From Enteractinococcus helveticum (GTDB lineage Bacteria; Actinomycetota; Actinomycetes; Actinomycetales; Micrococcaceae), in NCBI RefSeq assembly GCF_001657475.1, contig NZ_LXEY01000021.1:62001-126000 (forward strand): a stretch of 64,000 nt of DNA, given 5' to 3'. Positions 8,353 to 17,150 of this stretch are shown here, piece by piece. Made by a program: the position numbers and the translations under genes. Below the pieces are notes generated by a model that saw nothing but the letters and a program-made list of their open reading frames with translations, had not been told where the DNA came from and searched no databases. Position 1 is the first letter of the stretch. Each line of letters starts with the position of its first letter.

Positions 8353-10500
8353 GTGGTCTCCTCCGCAACAAATCCGTCCGTCTCGACGACTGCACTCAAC
8401 CGCCAGCTTCCCGCCCGAGAGTATGTCTACTCTGATCAGGACCGACGCGTGGTTGACACATTACGCGTACTCGCCGCAGATGCGGTGGAAAAGGTTGGGT
8501 CGGGCCACCCGGGCACCGCGTTTTCCTTGTCACCGGTTGCCTGGCAGTTGTTCCAAAACATCATGCACTTTGATCCCAGCGATCCCCACTGGGCAGGCCG
8601 CGACCGCTTCATCCTCTCCCCTGGTCACACGTCGCTGACGCTGTACCTACAATTATTCGCCGCCGGTGCTGGACTGGAAATGGAAGACCTCCAGGCGTTG
8701 CGTACGTGGGGATCAAAAACACCCGGTCACCCGGAATACGGCGATACCGACCACGTAGAAATTACCACCGGCCCGCTGGGTCAGGGTCTGGCCTCTGCTG
8801 TCGGCTTTGCCTATGACCAGCGTCGTGTCCGTGGTCTCCTTGACCCACAAGCAGCTCCCGGTAGCTCACCGTTTGATCACCACGTGTTCGTTATTGCCTC
8901 CGACGGCGATCTCCAAGAAGGCGTGACCTCTGAAGCATCGTCGCTGGCTGGTACTCAGGAACTGGGCAACCTCATCGTCATCTGGGACGACAATAAAATC
9001 TCCATTGAAGACGACACGGACATTTCCTTTACCGAAAACGTAGAGCAGCGCTACGAGGCGTACGGATGGCATGTGCAGCGCATCGATTGGTTGCAGACCG
9101 GCGACTACGTCGAAGACACCAAGGCGCTGTACGAAGCAATCATCAATGCCAAAAAAGAAACTGATAAACCCTCGCTGATTTCGCTGCGCACCATCATCGG
9201 CTGGCCATCACCGACCAAACAAAACACCGGTGGTATTCACGGCGCCAAACTTGGCACCGAAGAACTTGCCGGCCTCAAAGAGGTCTTAGGCTTCAACACC
9301 GATGAACACTTCGTCATGGACGAGGCACTATTGGAACACGCGCGCACTGTGGGTCAACGCTCCGCGGAGTACCGTAAAGACTGGGAAGCTGCTTATCAGA
9401 GCTGGCGAGAAGAAAATCCTGCTGCCGCTAGTCTTTATGATCGCTTGGTAGCTGGGGAACTACCAGAAGGCTTCGACGACGCATTCCCAACCTTCGAAGC
9501 ATCTGAAGGATCCATGGCCACACGTGCGGCATCTGGCAAAGTACTGTCGGCACTGGCCGATATCATGCCTGAATTGTGGGGTGGCTCAGCCGACCTGGCG
9601 GGCTCAAATAACACCACCATGGCCGGTGAACCATCGTTTTTGCCTGTCGAGCGCCAAACAACCAGCTGGTCGGGTCACCCATATGGGCGTACCCTGCACT
9701 TCGGGATCCGTGAGCACGCGTCTGGATCTATTGTCAACGGAATTACCCTGGGTGGGCTCACCCGCGGCTATGCTGGCACGTTCCTGATTTTCTCGGACTA
9801 CATGCGCCCCGCGGTACGGCTGGCAGCACTGATGGGTGTGCCATCCATTTACGTCTGGACCCACGACTCGATCGGTCTGGGCGAAGATGGCCCAACTCAC
9901 CAGCCCGTTGAACACCTGGCAGCACTGCGTGCGATCCCGAATCTCGACGTCGTCCGCCCAGCAGATGCCAACGAAGTTTCGGTTGCGTGGAAGACCATTC
10001 TGTCGCAGCGCGAACGTCCATCCGGGATGATCCTGTCTCGTCAGGGACTGCCGGTCTTTGACCGCAGCCAGGACGGGTTCCGTCCAGCCGACGGTGCCGC
10101 CCGCGGTGCTTACGTGATGATCGAAGCCAGCAACGACGACGGCGAAACGACGCCTGATGTGGTACTGATTGCAACCGGTTCCGAAGTTCAATTGGCCGTA
10201 GAGGCCCGTCAAACACTTCAGGCTTCCGGCATTGCCACGCGCGTGGTCTCCGCACCCTGCCTGGAATGGTTCGATGCCCAAGATGAGGCCTACCGCAACG
10301 AGGTACTGCCGGCAGCTGCGCTCCGAGTCTCGATCGAGGCCGGTGTTGAACAAGGCTGGCAGCAGTACACCAGCGGTCATGGCCACTCGGTCTCCCTGGA
10401 ACACTTCGGTGCCTCGGCTGACTACCAGACCCTGTTTAGCAAATTCGGTATTACCGCCGAAGCCCTCGTGGACAAAGTCAACAGCCTCTACAACGCCTAA
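8353..10500 (+). CDS. tkt: Transketolase
   Basis: A 715-residue thiamine-diphosphate enzyme of the non-oxidative pentose phosphate pathway, exchanging two-carbon units between sugar phosphates. The ThDP domain shows SGHPGTAFSLSPVAW near the N-terminus, GPLGQGLASAVGFA, and the SDGDLQEGVTSEASSLAG…DDNKISIEDD block that binds Mg-ThDP. The pyrimidine domain shows HFGIREHASGSIVNG and the THDSIGLGEDGPTHQP motif. I chose GTG at 8353 because a strong AGGAAGG lies 6 bases upstream and family similarity begins there; the longer reading frame from 8254 adds 33 residues without family support. It is followed 9 bases later by tal, in one operon. Confidence 0.96.
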   Translation: MVSSATNPSVSTTALNRQLPAREYVYSDQDRRVVDTLRVLAADAVEKVGSGHPGTAFSLSPVAWQLFQNIMHFDPSDPHWAGRDRFILSPGHTSLTLYLQLFAAGAGLEMEDLQALRTWGSKTPGHPEYGDTDHVEITTGPLGQGLASAVGFAYDQRRVRGLLDPQAAPGSSPFDHHVFVIASDGDLQEGVTSEASSLAGTQELGNLIVIWDDNKISIEDDTDISFTENVEQRYEAYGWHVQRIDWLQTGDYVEDTKALYEAIINAKKETDKPSLISLRTIIGWPSPTKQNTGGIHGAKLGTEELAGLKEVLGFNTDEHFVMDEALLEHARTVGQRSAEYRKDWEAAYQSWREENPAAASLYDRLVAGELPEGFDDAFPTFEASEGSMATRAASGKVLSALADIMPELWGGSADLAGSNNTTMAGEPSFLPVERQTTSWSGHPYGRTLHFGIREHASGSIVNGITLGGLTRGYAGTFLIFSDYMRPAVRLAALMGVPSIYVWTHDSIGLGEDGPTHQPVEHLAALRAIPNLDVVRPADANEVSVAWKTILSQRERPSGMILSRQGLPVFDRSQDGFRPADGAARGAYVMIEASNDDGETTPDVVLIATGSEVQLAVEARQTLQASGIATRVVSAPCLEWFDAQDEAYRNEVLPAAALRVSIEAGVEQGWQQYTSGHGHSVSLEHFGASADYQTLFSKFGITAEALVDKVNSLYNA

Positions 10501-10509
10501 GGACTCTTT

Positions 10510-11628
10510 GTGACTCAGAATCAGTACACCAAAGCCCTCGACGACGCCGGTGTGTCACTGTGGCTGGATGACCTGTCTCGTGACCGCCTAACCTCCGGCG
10601 ATCTACAAGAACTCATCGATACCAAAACCATTACGGGCGTCACTACGAATCCGGCGATCTTTGCTAAGGCCCTGACCAGTGGGAACGCCTATGACAAACA
10701 GCTCACGGAACTGGCGGCCTCGGGGGCAGATGCCACCACCGCCGTCGTGGAAATGACCACCGATGATGTCCGCGCTGCCTGCGATGTGCTGGCCGATGTC
10801 TACACTGCAACCGATGGCTACGACGGTCGCGTCTCGATCGAAGTTGATCCTCGACTCGCACGCAACACTGAGGAGACGATTGCTCAAGCCATCGAACTCC
10901 ACCAGAAGGTGGGCCGTGAAAATGTCATGGTCAAGATCCCTGCTACAACCGAAGGACTTCCAGCGATCACCCAGGTTCTGGCCGAGGGCATCAGCGTCAA
11001 TGTCACGCTGATCTTCTCCTTGACCCGGTACCGCGAAGTTATCAACGCATGGCTTGCTGGATTAGAAGGGGCTCGCACCAACGGTCATGATCTGTCGAAG
11101 GTCCACTCAGTGGCGAGCTTCTTCGTATCCCGTGTAGACACCGAAATTGACAATCAGCTCGAGGCTGCTGAGCTGCCTGATAACCAGGTGCAGCAGTTGC
11201 GGGGTCGTGCCGGTATTGCTAATGCTCGGCTTGCCTACAGGATCTTTGAACAGATGCAAGAAACGGAACGTTGGCAGTTGCTCGCCTCCTCGAATGCCCG
11301 GTTGCAACGCCCGCTGTGGGCTTCCACAGGCACCAAGAACCCGGAGTATTCCGATGTGCGCTATGTCAATGGTCTCGTGGCTGAGCATACGGTCAATACC
11401 CTGCCGGAAGCCACTCTCAATGCGGTGGCTGATCACGGTGAGATTACCGATAGCCGCATCCCGGAATATTACGATATGGACGACGAGGACCTCGATGCGT
11501 TAGCTCGTGCCGGAGTGGACTACAACCAGGTTGTAGAGAAACTCGAAGTAGAGGGTCTCGAAAAATTCGTTGATGCCTGGAATGCGCTTCTCACTGATAT
11601 TGAGGAACAGCTCAAGAGTCACCAATAG
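10510..11628 (+). CDS. tal: Transaldolase
   Basis: A 372-residue transaldolase of the actinobacterial long class, which moves a dihydroxyacetone unit between sugar phosphates through a Schiff-base lysine. Conserved blocks are LWLDDLSRDRL near the N-terminus, TITGVTTNPAIFAKAL, VSIEVDPRLA, and ENVMVKIPATTEGLPAI, whose Lys is the expected catalytic residue. The GTG start at 10510 is preceded by AAGGA overlapping the tkt stop, so the two are translated from one message. In many actinobacteria zwf, opcA and pgl follow; here a strong terminator and an oppositely oriented rpf gene follow instead. Confidence 0.96.
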   Translation: MTQNQYTKALDDAGVSLWLDDLSRDRLTSGDLQELIDTKTITGVTTNPAIFAKALTSGNAYDKQLTELAASGADATTAVVEMTTDDVRAACDVLADVYTATDGYDGRVSIEVDPRLARNTEETIAQAIELHQKVGRENVMVKIPATTEGLPAITQVLAEGISVNVTLIFSLTRYREVINAWLAGLEGARTNGHDLSKVHSVASFFVSRVDTEIDNQLEAAELPDNQVQQLRGRAGIANARLAYRIFEQMQETERWQLLASSNARLQRPLWASTGTKNPEYSDVRYVNGLVAEHTVNTLPEATLNAVADHGEITDSRIPEYYDMDDEDLDALARAGVDYNQVVEKLEVEGLEKFVDAWNALLTDIEEQLKSHQ

Positions 11629-11637
11629 ACTCATAGG

Positions 11638-11690
11638 ACACGACTGGGCCCGGTGCATTCTGCAAGGAATGCACCGGGCCCAGTCGTGTT
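11638..11690. terminator. Strong terminator between tal and rpf
   Basis: A perfect 23-base-pair stem (11638-11660 with 11667-11689) and a 6-base loop TGCAAG, followed by a T-rich end on the plus strand. It lies between convergent genes and can stop transcription in both directions, though the T-run is best for tal. Confidence 0.9.
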
Positions 11691-11707
11691 TCTAGGTTTA
11701 GCCCATA

Positions 11708-12394
11708 TTAAGGAATGACGATCTGCTGTCCGGGATAAATGAGGACGGGGTCAGCGATCGTGGCTGCATTAGCTTCGTACAGGGCCTGCCAACCACCGCT
11801 GACACTATGTGCCTGAGCGATCTTTGACAGTGTGTCCCCTGCTGCTACCGTGTAGGTTTTGCCGCTTGGGGCAGCCTGCTGAGGTGCAGCTTCGGCTTGT
11901 TGCTGGACAGGCTGGGACTGCTCAGCTGGTTGTTCCACAGGTGCCTGCTGCTGTTGGGATTGTTGTTGCTGCTGGGCTGGTTGCTCTTGCTGGGCCTGTT
12001 CGCCAGAACCGCCGGATGGCTGGGCGTTACCCGATAAGCCAAGCTGAGAAGAGCAGGCTGGCCATGCGCCCCAGCCCTGCCCGTCGAGGACGTTTTCGGC
12101 GACAGAAATCTGCTGCTCGCGGCTGGCATTAGCGGGGTTGCCGGAGCCGCCATAGGCTTCCCAGGTCGACTGGCTGAACTGCAGCCCGCCGCTGTAGCCG
12201 TTGCCGGTATCAATGTTCCAGTTGCCGCCCGATTCACATTCGGCCAGCTGGTCCCAGGTGCCGCCATTGTCCGCATTGGCGGGGGCAGCAAAGCCAAGGA
12301 ACGGGAGGGAAATCGCAGCAGCTGCGGCCAGCGATTTGGCAGCGAACTTGCCGCGTGATGGTTTCTGCATACGATGCCGAGGTTGGGTCTTCAC
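11708..12394 (-). CDS. rpf: Resuscitation-promoting factor (Rpf) with LysM domain
   Basis: A 228-residue secreted muralytic enzyme that cleaves peptidoglycan and helps dormant actinobacteria resume growth. A Sec signal peptide ends near AANA at 41/42. The Rpf fold follows (about 43-118) with the hallmark ECESGGNW, where Glu54 is the expected catalytic residue and Cys53 would pair with the Cys in PACSS, and GGLQFSQSTWEAYGG. A Gln/Pro-rich low-complexity linker (about 122-175) joins it to a C-terminal LysM wall-binding domain (about 178-228, TYTVAAGDTLSKIA…YPGQQIVIP). The start is GTG with AGGA 10 bases upstream. It occupies the place where oxidative pentose phosphate genes usually lie. Confidence 0.93.
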   Translation of the reverse strand: MKTQPRHRMQKPSRGKFAAKSLAAAAAISLPFLGFAAPANADNGGTWDQLAECESGGNWNIDTGNGYSGGLQFSQSTWEAYGGSGNPANASREQQISVAENVLDGQGWGAWPACSSQLGLSGNAQPSGGSGEQAQQEQPAQQQQQSQQQQAPVEQPAEQSQPVQQQAEAAPQQAAPSGKTYTVAAGDTLSKIAQAHSVSGGWQALYEANAATIADPVLIYPGQQIVIP

Positions 12395-12726
12395 GTTTGG
12401 TCAGTCCTTTCCTTCGCACTATTGCGATAGGGATCTCGTGTGCAGGCCATGGTTGGTCATCTTGAAGATTTTTGATGAATATTTGACGATGCCAACGGTG
12501 CTGAAATGACCTGAGGTTGCCACACTACAGCTTCTCGATTTGTTATCAAACCGTGATGCAGAAAAACCACTATCGAGCAGTCCCTCCCTCATGGCTTGCT
12601 CAACTCATGCATCGTATTTGACCTTGTCAAAGGAGGGTTTATTTACTTTAAAAGTGGACCTTTTAATGCTCTGTGAATCACCTTAGGAAAACCTTACGCA
12701 TGTGCTCAGTCCGTGACTTAGATAAC
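12395..12726 (-). promoter_or_regulatory. Long leader of rpf with two inverted repeats
   Basis: This gene-free stretch lies upstream of rpf and is richer in A+T than its surroundings. It holds two short palindromes: TTTGAC-CTT-GTCAAA at 12617-12631, and TTAAAAG-TGGAC-CTTTTAA at 12648-12666. On the rpf strand a TTGACA overlaps the first palindrome and could be a -35 element. About 220 bases then remain before the rpf start, which suggests a long 5' untranslated region. I looked for the c-di-AMP (ydaO) riboswitch known from other rpf genes and could not see its conserved core. Confidence 0.4.
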
Positions 12727-12760
12727 AAAAAGGGGTGGCAAGGTTTCCCTCTGCCACCCC
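12727..12760 (-). terminator. Terminator after secG
   Basis: On the minus strand a 9-base-pair stem GGGGTGGCA / TGCCACCCC (12752-12760 with 12732-12740) is followed by TTTTTGT. It lies 33 bases after the secG stop and ends the pgk-tpiA-secG transcript. Confidence 0.88.
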
Positions 12761-12792
12761 AATATCGAAGTATTAGGCGTCCATTTTGTGGG

Positions 12793-13041
12793 TTAGAAGT
12801 CACCCGAGAATCGGGACATGATTCCAAGCACCAGGATGATGCCACCCCACAGCACAGCCAGGGTGATCGTCAACCGGTTGAGGTTCCGTTCAGCGACGCC
12901 GGAAGAGCTTAGACCACTGGTGACACCACCGCCGAACATATCGGACATGCCTCCACCACGGCCCTTGTGCAGCAGGATGGCAAAGACCAACGCGACTGAC
13001 ACGATCACCAAAATGATCTGGAGCACAAGTTCAAAATTCAA
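12793..13041 (-). CDS. secG: SecG, preprotein translocase subunit
   Basis: An 82-residue protein with two membrane helices (about 5-22 and 55-75) separated by a Gly/Ser-rich loop containing GRGGGMSDMFGGG, the hallmark of SecG. It associates with SecY and SecE and improves protein export. The start is TTG at 13041 with GGGAA upstream. It follows tpiA by 23 bases in the same direction, the standard actinobacterial order pgk-tpiA-secG. Confidence 0.94.
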   Translation of the reverse strand: MNFELVLQIILVIVSVALVFAILLHKGRGGGMSDMFGGGVTSGLSSSGVAERNLNRLTITLAVLWGGIILVLGIMSRFSGDF

Positions 13042-13064
13042 CGGCTATTCCCATTCTTCAACGA

Positions 13065-13880
13065 TTAATCGGTTACCAGGTGGTGTTCGAACCTGACAAT
13101 ATTAGCAAATTCCTCATCGTCTAGGCTGGCTCCGCCGACCAAGACACCATCAATGTCACGTTCTCGCATAATGGCTGCGACGTTATCTGCTTTGACAGAC
13201 CCACCATACAGCACGCGGATTGCTTGGGCGGTTTCGGTGTCATACAGTGCTGCGAGTTCTTGGCGAATCGCTGCACCCATTTCTTGGGCATCGGCTGGGC
13301 CAGCGACCTCGCCGGTGCCAATGGCCCAGACGGGTTCATAGGCGATCACCAGTTCGGCGACGGCGGCCGCATCAACATCTTGAAGTGCTGTACGAAGTTG
13401 TTGCAGCGTGAAGTCGACGTGTTGTCCTGCTTGGCGAGTCTCTAATCCTTCGCCGACGCACAGGATGGGAGTCAGGTCGTGTCGTAGAGCGGCCTGAAGT
13501 TTTGCTGCGACGACGTCGTCGGATTCTTGATGAATACTGCGGCGTTCAGAGTGGCCGATCAGGACATAGGTGCACGCAAGTTTCTTCAAGAAATCGCCGG
13601 AGATATCGCCGGTGTAAGCGCCTGCATCGAATTGTGACACATCTTGGGCACCATAGGTCAGCTCGAGCTTATCGGCCATGGTCAGCGTTTGAACGCTGCG
13701 CAGGTCCGTAAACGGTGGGAAGACGGCAACCTGGACTTTGTCGAAGTCATGATCGTGATCGGTCAGTGTCCACGACAGCTTTTGCACCAGGGAGACGGCC
13801 TGGAAGTGATCCATGTGCATCTTCCAGTTGCCGGCAATCAGTGGGGTGCGAGTGTAGACACCGTCGGTCTTTGAGGTCAA
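13065..13880 (-). CDS. tpiA: Triosephosphate isomerase
   Basis: A 271-residue TIM-barrel enzyme interconverting glyceraldehyde-3-phosphate and dihydroxyacetone phosphate. Conserved parts are AGNWKMHMD (catalytic Lys), the IGHSERRS block (catalytic His), [14 protein letters not shown] (catalytic Glu, then the mobile lid) and YGGSVKADN for phosphate binding, ending in GVLVGGASL. The start is TTG at 13880 with AGGAG 8 bases upstream; no ATG fits. It is flanked by pgk and secG in one operon. Confidence 0.97.
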   Translation of the reverse strand: MTSKTDGVYTRTPLIAGNWKMHMDHFQAVSLVQKLSWTLTDHDHDFDKVQVAVFPPFTDLRSVQTLTMADKLELTYGAQDVSQFDAGAYTGDISGDFLKKLACTYVLIGHSERRSIHQESDDVVAAKLQAALRHDLTPILCVGEGLETRQAGQHVDFTLQQLRTALQDVDAAAVAELVIAYEPVWAIGTGEVAGPADAQEMGAAIRQELAALYDTETAQAIRVLYGGSVKADNVAAIMRERDIDGVLVGGASLDDEEFANIVRFEHHLVTD

Positions 13881-13923
13881 TGAAAGTACTCCTGTGTTGT
13901 GGGGTGGTGGCGTGCCGGAAGGA

Positions 13924-15147
13924 CTATTTGGTCAGAGCGTCAATACCTGGCAGGGCTTTACCTTCCAGATATTCCAGGGATGCTCCCCCACCGGTTGAGA
14001 TATGGCCAAACTGGTCGTCGTCAAAACCCAGGGCACGGACGGCTGCCGCTGAGTCGCCGCCTCCCACAACCGATAGGCCATCAACTTTGCTCAGAGCGTC
14101 AGCGACCGTACGGGTGCCAGCGGCAAAGTTTTCCATTTCGAAAACGCCCATCGGACCATTCCAGAACACTGTGGCGGATGCAGCAATGTGCTCGGCGTAG
14201 GCCTTGGCGGTTTCCGGGCCGATGTCTAATCCGAGGGCGTCGGGGCCACCTGGACCGGAGGTCATGGCATCCACCGCGACCACGGCGTGGGCCGCATCCG
14301 CGCTGAAGGCTTCAGCTACAACGGTGTCTACGGGGACGACGATCTTTGCGGCGCCAGCAGCTGAACGGGCGAGGTAGTCTTTGACGACCGGGATTTGATC
14401 TTCTTCTAATAATGACGAGGCGACGTCATGCCCCTGGGCTTTCAGGAAGGTGTAGGCCATGCCGCCGCCGATCAGTAACGTATCGGCGCGATCCAGGAGG
14501 TTGTCGATGACCGCAAGCTTGTCCGACACCTTCGAACCGCCCAGTACGACTGTGTAGGGGCGCTTGGGCTCAAGGATGAGTTGGTTTAGGACATCAAGTT
14601 CGGTTGCGACCAGGGTGCCTTGGTAGCTGGGCAGGATGGTCGCGATGTCATAGACCGAGGCGTGTTTGCGGTGTACTGCACCGAACGCGTCGTTAACATA
14701 TGCGGCGTGATCCCCTGCCAGGGCTGCGATTTCTTGGGCAAGTTCGGTACGCTCGGCGTCGTTCTTGGACGTTTCGCGAGCATCGAAGCGGACGTTTTGC
14801 AACAGCAGAATCTGTCCCGGTTCAAGTTGCTGGGCGTGCTGTTGTGCATCGGGGCCCGTGACGTCGTCGGCCAGGGTCACAGGAATGTCGGTCAGCTCGC
14901 GCATGCGCTGGGCTACGGGTGCCAGTGAGAATTCTGGAGTGACGGTACCGTTGGGGCGGCCTAAGTGTGCCATGACAATAACCTTGGCCCCGGCTTCGGC
15001 CAGTTGGGTGATGACCGGCAGGCTGGCGCGGATGCGGCCGTCGTCGGTGACTGTGCCTTCGTCCAGTGGACAGTTGAGGTCGGAGCGAACTACTACGGTA
15101 CGTCCGGAGGCTGTGGGCAGCAGGTCACGAAGGGTTTGGGCCGTCAT
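13924..15147 (-). CDS. pgk: Phosphoglycerate kinase
   Basis: A 407-residue two-domain glycolytic kinase transferring phosphate from 1,3-bisphosphoglycerate to ADP. Visible motifs are [12 protein letters not shown] near the N-terminus, [19 protein letters not shown], the [10 protein letters not shown] hinge block, [10 protein letters not shown] and the [11 protein letters not shown] nucleotide site near the C-terminus. ATG at 15147 is preferred over the in-frame TTG three bases upstream because of spacing to the AGAGAAG site. The gap gene that normally lies upstream is missing; the next gene upstream is sodA. Confidence 0.97.
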   Translation of the reverse strand: MTAQTLRDLLPTASGRTVVVRSDLNCPLDEGTVTDDGRIRASLPVITQLAEAGAKVIVMAHLGRPNGTVTPEFSLAPVAQRMRELTDIPVTLADDVTGPDAQQHAQQLEPGQILLLQNVRFDARETSKNDAERTELAQEIAALAGDHAAYVNDAFGAVHRKHASVYDIATILPSYQGTLVATELDVLNQLILEPKRPYTVVLGGSKVSDKLAVIDNLLDRADTLLIGGGMAYTFLKAQGHDVASSLLEEDQIPVVKDYLARSAAGAAKIVVPVDTVVAEAFSADAAHAVVAVDAMTSGPGGPDALGLDIGPETAKAYAEHIAASATVFWNGPMGVFEMENFAAGTRTVADALSKVDGLSVVGGGDSAAAVRALGFDDDQFGHISTGGGASLEYLEGKALPGIDALTK

Positions 15148-15235
15148 CAATCTTCTCTTTGGTCTCGACTATTGGGGAGGGCCGCATGTGCGACCGTCAC
15201 CATCTTAGTCATTTCGGTTGCGGTTTGGGTTCTCA

Positions 15236-15278
15236 CACACGAAGGACCTTTCGCCAGGTGGCAAAAGGTCCTTGTGTG
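15236..15278 (-). terminator. Probable terminator after sodA
   Basis: An extended hairpin: AAGGACCTTT / AAAGGTCCTT (15242-15251 with 15264-15273) is lengthened outward by CACAC / GTGTG and inward by GCC / GGC. It lies 34 bases after the sodA stop. The T-run is weak, so termination may be partial and pgk may receive some read-through. Confidence 0.6.
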
Positions 15279-15312
15279 GAGTAGTAGGTAACCGGTTAGT
15301 CCGGTTGACCGA

Positions 15313-15939
15313 CTAGTTTGGGGTCACAATCTGGGAAGCGCCCGCGCGGGCGGCTTCGAAGCGTTTCTGGACGTCGGCCCAGTTGACGATGTTCCAGATG
15401 GCTTTGACGTAGTCTGGTTTGACGTTTTGGTAGTCCAGGTAGAAAGCGTGCTCCCACATGTCCAGCATGAATAGTGGAGTGGTTGCTACGGGGACACCGT
15501 TTTGTTGGTCGTAGAACTGTTCGATAACCAGGTTGCCACCGATTGGTTCGTAGGCCAGGATGGCCCAGCCGGAGCCCTGGATGCCCAGCGCCGCAGCGGT
15601 GAACTGTGCCTGGAAGTTGTCGAAGGAACCGAAGTACTCATCGATTGCAGCAGCGAGTTCACCGGTTGGTTTGTCGCCACCGTCTGGAGACAGGTTGTTC
15701 CAGAAGATCGAGTGGTTGGTGTGTCCACCCAGGTTGAATGCCAGGTCCTTCGACAGCTGGTTGATGTTGCCGAAGTCGCCGGCTTCGCGAGCTGCCGCGA
15801 GTTTTTCCAGTGCAGTGTTGGCACCGTTGACGTAGGTGTTGTGGTGCTTGGAGTGGTGCAGTTCCATGATGCGACCCGAGATGTGCGGTTCCAATGCACC
15901 GTAGTCATAGGACAGTTCTGGCAATGAATAAGTAGCCAC
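15313..15939 (-). CDS. sodA: Superoxide dismutase, Fe/Mn family (probably Mn)
   Basis: A 208-residue cytoplasmic superoxide dismutase. The four metal ligands are visible as His28 (ELHHSKHH), His76 ([10 protein letters not shown]), Asp160 and His164 (DMWEHAFY). A Gly-Gly before the second ligand and the QQNG segment near 145 match the Mn-type more than the Fe-type pattern. The GTG start has an excellent AGGAGG 6 bases upstream. It sits between whiA and pgk, where a gap gene would be expected, and has its own hairpin terminator. The call Mn versus Fe is inference. Confidence 0.95.
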   Translation of the reverse strand: MATYSLPELSYDYGALEPHISGRIMELHHSKHHNTYVNGANTALEKLAAAREAGDFGNINQLSKDLAFNLGGHTNHSIFWNNLSPDGGDKPTGELAAAIDEYFGSFDNFQAQFTAAALGIQGSGWAILAYEPIGGNLVIEQFYDQQNGVPVATTPLFMLDMWEHAFYLDYQNVKPDYVKAIWNIVNWADVQKRFEAARAGASQIVTPN

Positions 15940-16106
15940 GTATTCCTCCTGATAAGTCCGGATGGTAATCCGAGATGGTACTGAAGTGTAAACCTCAGCA
16001 AAATAGTTGGTTCTACAATTTGAACCACTTCATCTATCTTAGGCCGAGACCCCCGGGGGCTGGTCAAGGGCTGAACGCTTATCCGTCTGCGAACAGCCGT
16101 GTGATG

Positions 16107-17090
16107 TTAGTTGCGATCGCGCAGATCAACCGGGACCGCTTCGTGGGTGTCGGGGATGCCTAAGTCCTTGGCACGCTTGTCAGCCATGGCCAGGAGACGA
16201 CGGATGCGTCCGGCAATCGCGTCTTTGGTCATGGGTGGTTCGGCCAGGCGTCCCAGTTTGTCCAGGGAGGCGTGCTGGTGTTCAACACGGAGCCTGCCAG
16301 CGTATTTCAGGTGGTCAGGAACGTCGTCGCCAAGAATTTCCAGGGCACGGGTGACGCGGGCACTGGCGGCCACGGCGGCCTGAGCGGAACGGCGCAGGTT
16401 GGCGTCGTCAAAATTGGCCAGACGGTTGGATGAGGATCGGACTTCTTTGGTCGTGTGACGCTGCTGCCAGGTTTGCACGGTCTGTTCGGCCCCCATGACC
16501 ATGAGCAGCTTGGTGATGGTGTCGGCGTCGCGGATGATGACCCGATCGGCTTGGCGGACTTCGCGGGCCTTGGCTGTGACACCTAATCGGCGCGCAGCGC
16601 CTACCAGGGCCAGGGCAGCTTCGGGCCCTGGGGCTACGACTTCAAGTGCTGAGGAGCGTCCGGGTTCCGTGAGCAAGCCCTGGGAGAGGAAGGCTCCGCG
16701 CCAGGCGGCAGCAGCATCAGCCACCGTGCCGTTGACGACGGCCGGGGGCATGCCGCGCACGGGACGACCACGCGGGTCTAATAATCCGGTTTTACGGGCG
16801 AGTTCAGCACCGCCTTCCATGATGCGCATCACATAACGGGTGCCGCGTCGGGAACCGGAACCGGCCAGGGTGATCAGTTCGCATTCGGTGCCAAACGTGT
16901 CCCGCAGTGTGGTGCGCAACCGGCGGGCTGCGGCCTCGTGGTCGAGTTCGGTTTCGATAATGAGTCGCCCGGGTAACAGCTGCAATCCCCCGCCAAAACG
17001 GAGAATACCGACAACCTCTGCTAAACGTTCAGAAAGGCGCGTGACGGGTACGCGCGCGAGTTCGTCTTTAGCGGTTGCGGTAAGTGCCAT
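16107..17090 (-). CDS. whiA: WhiA, DNA-binding regulator of cell division/sporulation type
   Basis: A 327-residue protein with an N-terminal homing-endonuclease-like (LAGLIDADG-derived) domain and a C-terminal helix-turn-helix. The N-terminal block [25 protein letters not shown] and the [10 protein letters not shown] segment match WhiA; the C-terminal part contains [18 protein letters not shown] and a final HTH around [24 protein letters not shown]. In streptomycetes WhiA controls sporulation division; in non-sporulating actinobacteria it affects division and chromosome handling. It ends the uvrC-rapZ-yvcK-whiA run, a conserved gene order. Confidence 0.96.
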   Translation of the reverse strand: MALTATAKDELARVPVTRLSERLAEVVGILRFGGGLQLLPGRLIIETELDHEAAARRLRTTLRDTFGTECELITLAGSGSRRGTRYVMRIMEGGAELARKTGLLDPRGRPVRGMPPAVVNGTVADAAAAWRGAFLSQGLLTEPGRSSALEVVAPGPEAALALVGAARRLGVTAKAREVRQADRVIIRDADTITKLLMVMGAEQTVQTWQQRHTTKEVRSSSNRLANFDDANLRRSAQAAVAASARVTRALEILGDDVPDHLKYAGRLRVEHQHASLDKLGRLAEPPMTKDAIAGRIRRLLAMADKRAKDLGIPDTHEAVPVDLRDRN

Positions 17091-17150
17091 GGGGTGTTCA
17101 CTATTCTTTCTTCGCGCACCGGCGCGAGCGGTTACTAATCTTCCTGGCGG

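Noticed and set aside
12395-12660. c-di-AMP (ydaO/yuaA) riboswitch upstream of rpf
   Set aside because: This class controls rpf genes in other actinobacteria, but I could not find its conserved GGGGTGAA-type core or the paired arms in this leader.
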